From positions 17,352 to 81,351 of the IMG/VR virus record IMGVR_UViG_3300037193_001894: DNA of 64,000 bases; one strand, written 5' to 3'. The DNA is from a virus. Under the pieces are notes generated by a model. That model saw nothing but the letters and a program-made list of their open reading frames with translations. It made no database searches and had not been told where the DNA came from. Positions within the stretch are counted from its first letter, which is position 1. Every line of letters starts with the position of its first letter. The translations under genes were made by a program, and so were the position numbers. Positions 32,513 through 41,328 of this stretch are shown piece by piece.

Positions 32513-33878
32513 GCGGCACGGCCTCCATCCGGGGCTCCGAGAAGGGGTGCGAGACGAGCACGCCCTCCGAGGCGTACCGAGCCGCCAGCGCACGGCGGGG
32601 GTCCATGATCGACCGGTCGGCGGTGAACCGCTCGCGGGTGCCGTCGCGGTAGGTCACCAGTTGGTCGGTGCGGGTGTCGGTGATCGGCCCTCGGCCTGGC
32701 TCGTCCTTGGCGTCGTCGTTGGGGTCGAAGGAGTACGACTTCACCGCGACCACCTCGGGGTTGTACGACCACTCCGCAGCCTGCTGGACAGACCACGGGG
32801 GCTTCGGGATCGAGCGGCGGTCGGAGGCGAGCAGGCCCTCCAACTCCTGGCGCAGCGAGAGCGGGTACGGCTCGATCCCCTCGGGGGTGATCAGGTCGCC
32901 GCGAGGGGCCACCCGGGTGGAGACCTCCCAGTAGTTGGAGTCGGCCACCAGGTTGGTGATCGGCGCGTCGCGGTGCAGGGCCACGCCGTCGGGGTTGACC
33001 GTCAGCAGGACGCTGGCGGGCTTGAGCACGTTGAGCACCCGGATGATGGCGCTCATGTCCTCGGCCCGCTGCCGGTCCGCCTCGTCCTGGCCGTCCTCGT
33101 CGGCGATCCGGATGTAGTCCTTCTTCGGGTGCACGACGACCTCGGCCCGGGTGTTGATCCCGGTGCGGCCGATGGTCACGATGTCCTCGACCTGGCTCCA
33201 CGACGGCAGGTTCGGGCTGGGGTTGGACTGCTCGATCTGGTCCCAGGTGCCCAGGGCCTCGACCTCGTTCCAGGTGAGCCCGGTGCTGCCGGTGCCGAAC
33301 GTGTCGAGCAGGCTCCAGACCTCGTAGATCTCGCACTCGACCTGGGTGATCGCCTCGGCCGCAGCCTTGATGCCCGGCAGCGTCGCCCCGAGGTTGATCG
33401 CGGAGGCCAGCCTGTAGATCCGGTCCCGGAACGCCGCGTCGCGGTTCTCGATCTGGTCCCACTCGTTCGGCGTGGCCGTGTCGGTGTGGGGGTTGATCCA
33501 GAGCAGTTCGTTGGCGAAGCGCGAGATCCCGAAGATCGCCCCGTAGAACCGGTCGAGGTCGTAGAAGTGCGTGCTCTGCAAGGCGTTCTGGAACTGCACG
33601 ACCGTGTTGCGCTTGCGCAGTTGCCCGGCCCCGGACTCGCCGAGCAGGGCCTTCATCAGCCGGACCAGGTGGCTGTCCTCGCGCAGGTCGTAGAGGTTGT
33701 CCGGGAAGTGCGCCAGCCGGTCGCTGACGGACTTGTCCGGGATGGCCATGCCGGTGGCCGAGGAGAGGCCGGTGACCTGCGGGGTGCTCGGGTCGATCTG
33801 GGTGGACATGATGTCCTGGAACGGCCGGTCGGTGCCGTCGAAGAACGGCTCGTTCTGGGTGAAGATCGCCTCGGTCAT
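32505..33878 (-). CDS. Baseplate/tail protein (457 aa)
   Basis: ATG 33878 overlaps the baseplate-J stop as TGATG. The order gp25-like wedge, baseplate J, then this gene matches contractile-tail operons where a third baseplate protein (phage tail protein I/gpI-like role) follows J. Sequence features: helical N-terminus (LVRLMKALLGESGAGQLRKR), DLDRFYGAIFGISRF, and the motif TWNEVEALGTWDQIEQSNPS also found twice in the next protein. The assignment as wedge partner of J is from position. Confidence 0.72.
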   Translation of the reverse strand: MTEAIFTQNEPFFDGTDRPFQDIMSTQIDPSTPQVTGLSSATGMAIPDKSVSDRLAHFPDNLYDLREDSHLVRLMKALLGESGAGQLRKRNTVVQFQNALQSTHFYDLDRFYGAIFGISRFANELLWINPHTDTATPNEWDQIENRDAAFRDRIYRLASAINLGATLPGIKAAAEAITQVECEIYEVWSLLDTFGTGSTGLTWNEVEALGTWDQIEQSNPSPNLPSWSQVEDIVTIGRTGINTRAEVVVHPKKDYIRIADEDGQDEADRQRAEDMSAIIRVLNVLKPASVLLTVNPDGVALHRDAPITNLVADSNYWEVSTRVAPRGDLITPEGIEPYPLSLRQELEGLLASDRRSIPKPPWSVQQAAEWSYNPEVVAVKSYSFDPNDDAKDEPGRGPITDTRTDQLVTYRDGTRERFTADRSIMDPRRALAARYASEGVLVSHPFSEPRMEAVPHG

Positions 33879-35749
33879 CACAGGCCCCCGAACGAGTTCT
33901 CCGCCCGCAGCACCTTGACTGCGGAGTGGAACACCGGCAACTCCCCGTCGCCGAACCGCAGGTCGGAGGGTCGCCCGGTGGCATCGACGAACGACTGCGT
34001 GACGACGCCCTCGACCATCCGCTGCACGCCGACGGTGTAGCCGTTCGGGGCGGCGGAGTTGTACCCGGCGTGGTCGCCGCCGTGCAGGAAGCGCACGTTG
34101 TCCACGCCCGGGACGTTGTGGACGATCTGGAGCAGGTCGGAGATCTGCACCCGGCCCTGGAAGCCAGCCCGGACGAAGTGCTCGCCCAGCGCCCGGTCGA
34201 TCTCGGAGTTCACCACCGGCTGGTTGGCCCGGGGCTCGTACATGATCGCCAGGGAGAGCCGCAGTTCGACCAACTTCGCCTGGTGGGTCCTGGCGTCCAC
34301 CCCGAGCAGCCGCCAGCGCTCCACGGCCGTCTGGATGCTCGCCACCATGGCGTTGTAGAGGTAGGGCGCGGTGCTCTGCCCGCCGACCGTGAAGACCGCG
34401 CCGTCGGGCGGCAGGTAGCCGACGGCGTTGTGCCACTCCAGGCCGAACGCGGAGGTCGGGGTGTAGCCGAAGGCGTCGTCCTGGTGCACCACCCGGTAGG
34501 CGTAGCGGACGGTCTCCCCGCCGATCGTGGCCTCGGTCCCCATCGGGTTCGCTGCGGTCGCCAGGCCGAACACCTGGCCGCTGACGCTCAGCGTCGAGGG
34601 CACGGCCATGATCGGGCCGAAGGCGAGCGGGACGAAGACGTTGCCGATGGCCGGAGGGGTCTCGTCGAAGCGGCGGAACTTGTGCCGCGACAGGGGGTCC
34701 ACCGTGGGCAGCGCGATGTCGTTGAAGACGTTGGTGGAGTTGAACACGACGGTCTGCACCGCAGACTGAGCCCGACGGCCTCCGACCCAGAGGTCCACCC
34801 GGTTGGTGATGCCCGACTCCGGCCGGTTGCGGCTGGCCAGAGGCTGGTACTCGAAGTCCACCTCGATCATGGTCTCGTCGGGGATCTTGGTGGCGTCGAG
34901 CACGTTGACCTTCGGCGGGTTGACCGTGGTGTCCCAGGAGTAGTCGCGGCCCTTGAGCGCGATGTCTCCGGCGTCGATGTTCTCCCCGACGAACACCGGC
35001 TCGCTGTAGATGTAGAAGGCGTCGTCCACGGTGGTCTGGCCGACCCCGGCGACGATCTGCACCTGCTCGCGGCGCTTCTTGCTAGCGCCGATCACGTTGG
35101 CGGCGTAGCAGTTCGGGTCGTCCAGGGCGACGCCGAGGTACATCTGCTCGGTGCCCGCGAGGTTGCGGAAGACCGTCTTCTTCCAGCGGGTCCGCAGTTC
35201 CTCGTCGGTCTCCTGCGAGGTGCCCCCGGTCAGCGGGCTGACGTTGGCCACCGAGCCGACCCCGGCGATCGGGGTGGAGATGGCCGTCAGAGCGTTGGCC
35301 GCGAGGTTGCCAGACGGGCCGCTCTCGACCGCCTGGACGGCCACGGTGACGCTCATCGCCCCGGGCTCGATGTAGGCCCCCGAGACGGTCTGCACGACCA
35401 CCGGGGGCGTCGTGGTGGAGGTGATCTCGGTGTTGACCGGGATGAAGACCGTGCTGGTCAGCGAGGAGGACGCGGCGCGGGTGAACACCACGGTGCCCGA
35501 GGCCCGCTTGCCCGCCAGCCGCGCCAAGCCGAACAACTGCACGAAGTCGTCGAGGTCGGCCTCGATCTTCGAGTCGATGTCGTACTGGTAGGACAGCAGG
35601 TAGGAGTCGATGTAGGCCTCGGCCACGGACTCCGACACCGCGTCGATGATCTTGCGGGTGGTGGTGCCTACCGAGGTGTCGAGTTCGGGATCGGTCAGCC
35701 GCAGGGTGGAGATGATCTGGCTGGCCACATCGTTGATTCGCGCCGTCAC
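33878..35749 (-). CDS. Baseplate J-like protein
   Basis: 623 residues from GTG 35749, overlapping the wedge gene's stop as GTGA. Key features of the family: N-terminal helices (IIDAVSESVAEAYIDSYLLS), DLDDFVQLFGLARLAGKRAS, TVFIPVNTEITSTT, the GNLAANALTAISTPIAGVGS motif and GGTSQETDEELRTRW, all characteristic of Mu gp47/P2 gpJ-type wedges. It forms the baseplate wedge of a contractile tail. Strong call. Confidence 0.9.
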   Translation of the reverse strand: MTARINDVASQIISTLRLTDPELDTSVGTTTRKIIDAVSESVAEAYIDSYLLSYQYDIDSKIEADLDDFVQLFGLARLAGKRASGTVVFTRAASSSLTSTVFIPVNTEITSTTTPPVVVQTVSGAYIEPGAMSVTVAVQAVESGPSGNLAANALTAISTPIAGVGSVANVSPLTGGTSQETDEELRTRWKKTVFRNLAGTEQMYLGVALDDPNCYAANVIGASKKRREQVQIVAGVGQTTVDDAFYIYSEPVFVGENIDAGDIALKGRDYSWDTTVNPPKVNVLDATKIPDETMIEVDFEYQPLASRNRPESGITNRVDLWVGGRRAQSAVQTVVFNSTNVFNDIALPTVDPLSRHKFRRFDETPPAIGNVFVPLAFGPIMAVPSTLSVSGQVFGLATAANPMGTEATIGGETVRYAYRVVHQDDAFGYTPTSAFGLEWHNAVGYLPPDGAVFTVGGQSTAPYLYNAMVASIQTAVERWRLLGVDARTHQAKLVELRLSLAIMYEPRANQPVVNSEIDRALGEHFVRAGFQGRVQISDLLQIVHNVPGVDNVRFLHGGDHAGYNSAAPNGYTVGVQRMVEGVVTQSFVDATGRPSDLRFGDGELPVFHSAVKVLRAENSFGGL

Positions 35750-36177
35750 AGGGTCACCGTCCGGTTGAGTTCCACGTCCAGCCCGGCCTGAGTGGTCAGG
35801 CTGATCCGGATCGAGATCGAGTCGTCACGCACCTGGGCCTCGATGTCGTTGACCTTCCGCACCACGTCGGCCGTGGCGAAGCGGCTGCGGCGTCCGTTGA
35901 GCATGTCCTGGTAGACCTCCTGGTCCTGGATCGCGATGTACTGCGCGATCACCCGGGACACCTCGGAGCGCACCTGGAACTCCATGTCCTCGGTCAGGGG
36001 CTGGCCGATGTAGTCGATGAGCACCGAGCCCCATCGGTCCCCGTGGAACCGGTCGGTGCCCCAGCGCTCCCCAAGGGCCAGCGAGAGGTCCTGCCGGACC
36101 TTCGTCGCTCCGGAGACCACGGCGTGGCCGGACTGACCGACCACCAGGTCCCCGTTGCTGAGCGCGAGAGTCTTCAT
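35746..36177 (-). CDS. Baseplate wedge protein, gp25-like
   Basis: 143 residues. SGATKVRQDLSLALGERWGTD and RWGSVLIDYIGQPL correspond to the LL.T..GERvm.P.yG conserved part of T4 gp25/XkdS-type proteins, followed by an EDMEFQVRSEVSRVIAQYIA helix. ATG 36177 has GGAGG 7 bases upstream and lies 11 bases below copy b of the 37-bp element. GTGA-coupled to baseplate J. Confidence 0.85.
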   Translation of the reverse strand: MKTLALSNGDLVVGQSGHAVVSGATKVRQDLSLALGERWGTDRFHGDRWGSVLIDYIGQPLTEDMEFQVRSEVSRVIAQYIAIQDQEVYQDMLNGRRSRFATADVVRKVNDIEAQVRDDSISIRISLTTQAGLDVELNRTVTL

Positions 36178-36188
36178 CCGTGCACCTC

Positions 36189-36225
36189 CATCCCTTCATG
36201 GGCCTCACCGGGGGACCGACAGCGA
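36189..36225 (-). repeat. 37-bp late-unit element, copy b
   Basis: Minus strand TCGCTGTC, 20 bp, GAAGGGATG. It ends 11 bases above the wedge gene's ATG, so the proximal box is immediately next to the Shine-Dalgarno. The upstream gene's stop is 7 bases away. Confidence 0.65.
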
Positions 36226-36231
36226 ATGCGC

Positions 36232-36588
36232 TCAGTCCAGCGACCTGGTGAACGAGGCCCCCTCCTCGACGACCAGCCCGAGTTCGAGCAGCGCGTCGAG
36301 GATCTCGATGGTCAGCGGGTCAGCACCGTCCCGGGGCGCGGTGATCACGGGCGGGGTCGGCTTGCTCGCCTTGGTCAGGAAGACCCATCCGCCGAACTGC
36401 TTGGTGATCGTCCAGACATCGCCCGGCTTCGGCCACGCGCCGCCGCCCATGCGGCTGAGCACGGACACCTGGACCTCCATGCCCTGGCTGTCGCGGCACA
36501 GCGCGAAGCCGTGGTCGGAGATTATTTCATGTACCTGGACGCGCTTCACGTCGAACCCGACGCCTCGGGTCATCGGCTGCCTGGCCAT
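36232..36588 (-). CDS. Small baseplate-operon protein (118 aa)
   Basis: Starts MARQPMTRGVGFDVKRVQVH. The pattern VQVHEIISDHGFALCRDSQGMEVQVSVL, then KPGDVWTITKQFGGWVFLTK, is a short OB-like barrel as in phage baseplate spike-associated proteins. TGATG-coupled to the hub gene. The codons GAA ATA ATC within HEII belong to a TGAAATAATCT word (36519-36529) that occurs three times in the window. Confidence 0.65.
   Translation of the reverse strand: MARQPMTRGVGFDVKRVQVHEIISDHGFALCRDSQGMEVQVSVLSRMGGGAWPKPGDVWTITKQFGGWVFLTKASKPTPPVITAPRDGADPLTIEILDALLELGLVVEEGASFTRSLD
36519..36529. repeat. AT-rich 11-mer TGAAATAATCT, copy 1
   Basis: On the minus strand TGAAATAATCT, preceded by A as in the copy at 46894. 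Inside the gene at 36232-36588, where it forces a rare ATA codon. Confidence 0.5.
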
Positions 36589-39500
36589 CAGACCAGCACC
36601 TCCTGGTCACCGGGCCGGAACGGGCCTCCCGGCAGGTCGGGGATCACGGGGTTGACCGGGGCGTTCCCGGCCCCGCGCCCAGGCTGGTAGCCCGACGCCA
36701 GCGGCAGCCCGAACAGGGCGTGGTTCTTGTCGGCCTCGCCGCGTGGCATGTACGCCGGGGCGGCGATGTTGACCATCGTGTCGAACCGGCCACCCTCGCC
36801 GAACGAGAACGAGTGGGTCACCGTGGTGATGTAGGCCTGGAAGTCGAAGGCCGGGGCCTGGAGCAGCAGGCCGGGCCAGGCCTCCGGCATCCAGGTCATC
36901 GGGATGTCGGAGTTGTACTGGTAGGCCCACTGCCGCATGAACATGTAGACGGCCGAGAAGAACTCCGCCTTCGGACCCACCAGCCCGTCCATCATCTGGA
37001 AGTCCGGCCGGGCTCCGAACCGCTTGTAGACCCACTGGGCGAACCCCGGGGCGTCCTTGGGCTTGATCCCGAACAGCCCGGCCATCATGTCGGGGCTGTC
37101 GATGTTGGCCACGCCCAGCGTGGTGGTCGGGAGCAGGGCCTCCTGGACGAAGTTGGTGTAGACCCCGCCGTTGGACAGGTCCAGGCCCGCCGTCTCACCG
37201 GTCTGGGTGAACTGGTGGGTGACGAAGTGGTCGTCGGACCAGATGACGTTGAAGTCCTGGATCTCGATCGGCTCGACCCGCAGTTTCCCGGCCGTGCCCC
37301 ACAGCCCGTAGTAGTCGGGGAACCAGCCGATCAGGTCGCCGTTCGGGGCCGAGCAGAACGAGCGCATCGTCGAGGAGAACAGGTTCTTGATGTAGGGCAG
37401 CAAGGGCTGGTCGTTGAGCATCGTGCGGACCCCGGTGAGCGCGTTGGCGAGCACGCTCTGCGAGGAGGTCGCGTCGAAGATCGGGTACCACGGGGCGTCC
37501 CCGAACAGGGCGTCGATCGGGTCGTTCGGGTTGTACCCCGGCAGTTCGCTGGCGGGAGGCGGGTCCGTCCAGCCGTCGGTGATGCCCCCGGTCGTCCCGG
37601 CCCCTCCGGTCGTCCCGTCGCTGGCCGTGGAGGACCACATCCCGTCGGTGATGAACTTCGCCGGATCCACGTCGTTGCCGTAGCGGTAGGGGGCCGAGCG
37701 GACCTCCAGGTGCAGGTGGTCGCCGAACGACCGGCCGGTGTCGCCGACCTCGCCCAACTTGGTGCCGGTGGTGACCTTCTGCCCCTCGGAGACGCTGACC
37801 TGGCTCAGGTGCCCGTAGATCACCTGGAAGTCGCCGACCTGCTGGGTCACCGAGAGGCCATAGTCCCCGTTGCTCCCGGCCTGGACGATCCGGCCGTTGT
37901 CGATCGCCTCCACCCGGTCCCCGGTCACCGCGAACCCGAAGTCGATGCCGGTGTGGTAGCCCGCCGCCCAGGAGCCCTTCGCCCGGTACGGGGTGGTGAT
38001 CGAGTTGGCCTCCACCGGCCAGTGCCGGGTCCCGCCCACCTGCACCGAGGACGAGTCCCCAGTGGTGATCGGGCCTCCGCCTGAACCGGCGTACGCCAGC
38101 GCCGGGATCAGCCCGCCGAAGTCCCAGTAGGACTGGGAGTTGCTCGTCACCCCTGCCGGGACACCGGAGCGGTGCGCCCCGACGGTCTTCTTGCCGTCGC
38201 CGAGACTCATCTCGACGTGGTAGGTGCCCGAGGGCTGGCCGTTGCGCGAGACGAACAGCAGCGCCCCGGGAGTGCGCAGCGCCTCGGACACGGAGATCCG
38301 CCTGCACCAGCCCGCCTGTGCCGCCGAGGTGCGCGGCGTCCCCGCGAGGTGCCCCAGGGTGTCCAGCACCACCCTCTGCACGAACGAGGAGCAGTCCAGT
38401 CCGGGCGGAGGGTTCTGGGTCAGGATGTCCAGCCGGGTCCCGCCGTACTGCTGGGTGTAGCGGATGTTGGGGTAGCGCTCGACGAGGCTGAGCGCCACCC
38501 CGAGGGCGTTGAGCCCGGTGCGCACCGAGGAGTTGCCCGAGCGGGGCGGACGGCCGGTCGGCCCACCTCGGTCGTCGGCCTCCTGCCTCTTGGTCTTCAA
38601 CATCTTCCGGACCAGGGCGTAGGCCATGTCCTCGTACTGGGCGTACCGGTCGGGGTAGGCCGAGACCTGCACGTCCTGGGCCAGAGCGCCGAGGCTCATC
38701 TTCTGCCAGCCGGAGTGATCGAACAGCCCGGGAGTGCCGCCAGCGGTGCCGCCGTGCAGGAACTTCTTCGTCGAGGAGGCAGGGTTCATCCGCTCGGCGA
38801 TCGTCCCCCAGGAGGCCCGCTGCTGGAACAGGCCCACCGAGTCGTGGTCGCCAGCGGCCGACCCGTCGTTGGGGAAGTTCTTCGACTCGGGGTACTTGTC
38901 CGAGGCGAGGTTGCGCAGCCCGGTCTCCACCATCGACACCGCGAGCGCGGTGGCCAGCACCTTGGCCTCGTAGCCCCTCGCGGCCTTGTTCGCCGCGATC
39001 AGGTCGTAGGCGGTGCTGACGATCAACTCGGCGTTCTTGCGCTGCACCCGGTCCAGGGTGTGACCGGCGAAGGTGGTCTGCGACCCCAGGGTGCCCAGGA
39101 AGCCTCCGGGCACGTCGGGGTAGTTGGCGAGGTCGGCCTCGCTGCCACCGACGCCCGCCGAGTCAGCGACGCCGCCGAAGGTCGCCCCAGTCCCGAGGGA
39201 GGCCTTGTACTCGGCGGCGAGCCGGTCCGACTCCTCGGTCCACACGTCGGCCTGCTGAGCCATCTTGACGACGATCTCGTACCAGTCCTGAGGGATCTTC
39301 CCGATGTGCACCTTCGAGCGCGGCCAGCCGACGACCTTCTCCAGGACGGTCTGGATGACGTTGAGGATCGAGCCGTCCACGTCCTTGCGGGCCTGGGTCA
39401 GCGCGGTCATCACCATGGTCTGGCTCTGTGCCGTGAAGGAGTCCCAGTACCAGTACTGGAGCCGCTTGAGCGAGCACGAGGCGGAGATCGGCACCTCGCG

Positions 39501-39773
39501 AGGCCAGGCGGTCTTGAGCGGCACCGAGTTGAGCAGGCCGGTGAAGGTGCGCACCCAGGCGACCCGGCGCATGAACACCACGATCCGGTCGTTGGGCATG
39601 AACACCCCGTCGTACTTGCGCCGGGCGTTCATCAGCGTGAAGTCGAAGGTGCTCACCCCGTCCGAGCGGCGCACCATCGTGCCCCCGGTCAGGTCGCCGG
39701 ACACGTCGATGACGCCGTGCTTCTCGCTCTCGATGTAGCACCGGATCCCGGGGCTGTAGATCAACGTGGGCAT
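36588..39773 (-). CDS. Baseplate hub / tail-associated lysin with three hydrolase domains
   Basis: 1061 residues. An N-terminal hub part (residues 1-180: DGVSTFDFTLMNARRKYDG, MPNDRIVVFMRRV) resembles gpD/gp27-like proteins. Then a lysozyme-like transglycosylase around 270-340 (AVSMVETGLRN, DSVGLFQQRASWG); an NlpC/P60 domain around 440-540 (Cys in GLDCSSFVQ, His in TYHVEMSLG); an M23 endopeptidase around 590-700 with HTGID (H-x3-D), YGHLSQ and HLHLE (H-x-H). The C-terminal third returns to hub-like sequence. It should open peptidoglycan during infection at the baseplate tip. All catalytic residues of the three domains appear present. Confidence 0.9.
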   Translation of the reverse strand: MPTLIYSPGIRCYIESEKHGVIDVSGDLTGGTMVRRSDGVSTFDFTLMNARRKYDGVFMPNDRIVVFMRRVAWVRTFTGLLNSVPLKTAWPREVPISASCSLKRLQYWYWDSFTAQSQTMVMTALTQARKDVDGSILNVIQTVLEKVVGWPRSKVHIGKIPQDWYEIVVKMAQQADVWTEESDRLAAEYKASLGTGATFGGVADSAGVGGSEADLANYPDVPGGFLGTLGSQTTFAGHTLDRVQRKNAELIVSTAYDLIAANKAARGYEAKVLATALAVSMVETGLRNLASDKYPESKNFPNDGSAAGDHDSVGLFQQRASWGTIAERMNPASSTKKFLHGGTAGGTPGLFDHSGWQKMSLGALAQDVQVSAYPDRYAQYEDMAYALVRKMLKTKRQEADDRGGPTGRPPRSGNSSVRTGLNALGVALSLVERYPNIRYTQQYGGTRLDILTQNPPPGLDCSSFVQRVVLDTLGHLAGTPRTSAAQAGWCRRISVSEALRTPGALLFVSRNGQPSGTYHVEMSLGDGKKTVGAHRSGVPAGVTSNSQSYWDFGGLIPALAYAGSGGGPITTGDSSSVQVGGTRHWPVEANSITTPYRAKGSWAAGYHTGIDFGFAVTGDRVEAIDNGRIVQAGSNGDYGLSVTQQVGDFQVIYGHLSQVSVSEGQKVTTGTKLGEVGDTGRSFGDHLHLEVRSAPYRYGNDVDPAKFITDGMWSSTASDGTTGGAGTTGGITDGWTDPPPASELPGYNPNDPIDALFGDAPWYPIFDATSSQSVLANALTGVRTMLNDQPLLPYIKNLFSSTMRSFCSAPNGDLIGWFPDYYGLWGTAGKLRVEPIEIQDFNVIWSDDHFVTHQFTQTGETAGLDLSNGGVYTNFVQEALLPTTTLGVANIDSPDMMAGLFGIKPKDAPGFAQWVYKRFGARPDFQMMDGLVGPKAEFFSAVYMFMRQWAYQYNSDIPMTWMPEAWPGLLLQAPAFDFQAYITTVTHSFSFGEGGRFDTMVNIAAPAYMPRGEADKNHALFGLPLASGYQPGRGAGNAPVNPVIPDLPGGPFRPGDQEVLV

Positions 39774-40399
39774 CAGACTCCGGGCTCCCCGATCTCGTTG
39801 CCGACCCGGACGCCCTGCGAGGCGACGGCTGCCGGGGCCGACCCGTTCAGCGCGGCCTGGATCGCCGGGGCCTGGTTGCCGTTCAACTGCACGCCGGTCG
39901 GATAGAAGTACTGGGTCTCCTCCGAGCGCACAGCGGCGAGGTCACCCTGGACGATCGAGATGTCGAAGTCCTCGTTCCAGTCGATGTGCTCCCGGGAGCA
40001 CTCGAAGGTGATGGCGGGCGAGTAGACCATCTCCCCGAGCACCTTGCCGAACTCGGCCCCGCTCGTCGGCACCCCGGCCCTGCGGAAGTTGCGGGAGGGC
40101 ACCTCCACCAGCATCTGCGGCGTGGTCTTCTGCTTGAGGTCGAGGTCGAGGGCGTGCTCGGAGAAGCCCATCAGGTAGCGGCTGAGCGAGCGCCGCTCGG
40201 CCTGGCCGATCAGGTCCACCACCACGGCGAACTGGGTCGGGGCGGTGCGGTGCGGGTAGAACGCCCGGGAGGCCCGGGCCTGGGACTCCTCGGCCACCAT
40301 CTCGAACCCGAAGGTCACCTGCTTGGCCCGCACCCGGTACACCCGGCGCTGGCCGTCCTTGGTGTAGGACAGCGTGCAGTTGAGCCCGCTCCTGGCCAC
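39773..40399 (-). CDS. Baseplate/tail protein (208 aa)
   Basis: GTG 40399 directly abuts the upstream TAG. Sequence starts MARSGLNCTLSYTKDGQRRV as initiated. Segments KQVTFGFEMVAEESQAR, PTQFAVVVDLIGQAERRSLS, RYLMGFSEHALD and PSRNFRRAGVPTSGAEFGKV suggest a beta-rich structural protein like tail hub connector or LysM-less distal proteins. Located between hub and tape measure, the usual place of such connectors. Confidence 0.7.
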   Translation of the reverse strand: MARSGLNCTLSYTKDGQRRVYRVRAKQVTFGFEMVAEESQARASRAFYPHRTAPTQFAVVVDLIGQAERRSLSRYLMGFSEHALDLDLKQKTTPQMLVEVPSRNFRRAGVPTSGAEFGKVLGEMVYSPAITFECSREHIDWNEDFDISIVQGDLAAVRSEETQYFYPTGVQLNGNQAPAIQAALNGSAPAAVASQGVRVGNEIGEPGV

Positions 40400-40645
40400 C
40401 TAGAACACCTCCTCCTGGGCGAAGGGCCGGTCGAGGTCTGCATCCTCGAACACGCTCTCCTCGACACCCTGCTCGGGGGCGAAGTCGGGCACGCTGAGCC
40501 GGGCGTAGGTCGCCTCGTCGATGTCGTGGGCCATCCCGCCCTCGGTGAAGGCGAAGCCGGACATCACCACGCCGACGCGGTTCGTCGGCGGCAGCGGCAT
40601 GGAGACCCGCACGTCGGATCCCCACTGAGCATCGTCGCGCTCCAT
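40400..40645 (-). CDS. Small tail protein (81 aa)
   Basis: ATG 40645 (MERDDAQWGSDVRVSMPLPP) overlaps the upstream stop as TGATG. Acidic C-terminus (VFEDADLDRPFAQEEVF). No family recognised; its place in the tape measure-hub interval suggests a distal tail component. Confidence 0.7.
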   Translation of the reverse strand: MERDDAQWGSDVRVSMPLPPTNRVGVVMSGFAFTEGGMAHDIDEATYARLSVPDFAPEQGVEESVFEDADLDRPFAQEEVF

Positions 40646-41328
40646 CAGACCCCCGCCTCCGCTCCGCGCAGTGCCGCCGCGCCCTTGGGCGACGACCCGT
40701 CCACGGAGTCCTTGACGCTGCCGTAGTAGTCGCCGAAGTTGCCGTTGTACTCCGAGGGCTTCCAGCCCACGCCCTGGGAGATGCGGCTGATGTAGCCGTT
40801 GATCGCCTTGGCCCTGGCCTTGTCGAGCATCCCGTTGGAGGACCCGGCCCGGACCAGGGCGTCGGAGGCCTCCTGCACCACCTGGAGGGTCAGCACGTAG
40901 CCGTGGGAGAACTTGCCGGTGCTCAGCGAGATCACGCCGCCGTCGGGGTCGGCGATGTCCTTGATGTAGACCCGGAACCGCCAGTTCTCCGGAGGGTAGG
41001 CGAACACCGCTGGCCGGTGCATCTTGGCGTGCTGCTGGGCGTCGCGGGCCTGCCACTCCATCATCTGCCGGATCCGCAGCGTGAACCTCTTGGCCAGCCG
41101 CCAGGAGCGCCCCTCGTGCTCAGCGGTGCCGTCGGCCCTGCTGCGGTCCTCGCCGAACAGGCCCTGGATGGTGATGTCGGAGAGCGTGGCCCCGTTGACC
41201 TGCACCACGCGCCCGCCGACGGTGTTGGTCACCGAGGTGTTGACCTTGAAGTTCCAGTCAATGGACTGCGGGTCGATCCGGAACCGGATCCCCATCCCGT
41301 CGGGGAAGCCCAGCGTCGCGAAGCCCAT
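40645..41328 (-). CDS. Tail/baseplate connector protein (227 aa)
   Basis: Starts MGFATLGFPDGMGIRFRIDP; includes VNTSVTNTVGGRVVQVNGAT, SDITIQGLFGEDRS and FRVYIKDIADPDGGVISLST. The strand pattern GGRVVQVxGxxxSDITIxGxxG is typical of phage hub/distal tail proteins that thread onto the tube. TGATG-coupled to the tape measure gene. Exact equivalent unknown. Confidence 0.72.
   Translation of the reverse strand: MGFATLGFPDGMGIRFRIDPQSIDWNFKVNTSVTNTVGGRVVQVNGATLSDITIQGLFGEDRSRADGTAEHEGRSWRLAKRFTLRIRQMMEWQARDAQQHAKMHRPAVFAYPPENWRFRVYIKDIADPDGGVISLSTGKFSHGYVLTLQVVQEASDALVRAGSSNGMLDKARAKAINGYISRISQGVGWKPSEYNGNFGDYYGSVKDSVDGSSPKGAAALRGAEAGV

Noticed and set aside
25606-32608. Very long plus-strand open frames (25606-28809, 28754-32608, 52057-56316 and similar)
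   Set aside because: They lie antisense to confident tail genes, have Val/Leu/Gly/Arg/His-rich shadow composition, no domains and no overlaps with neighbours; high GC alone keeps such frames open.
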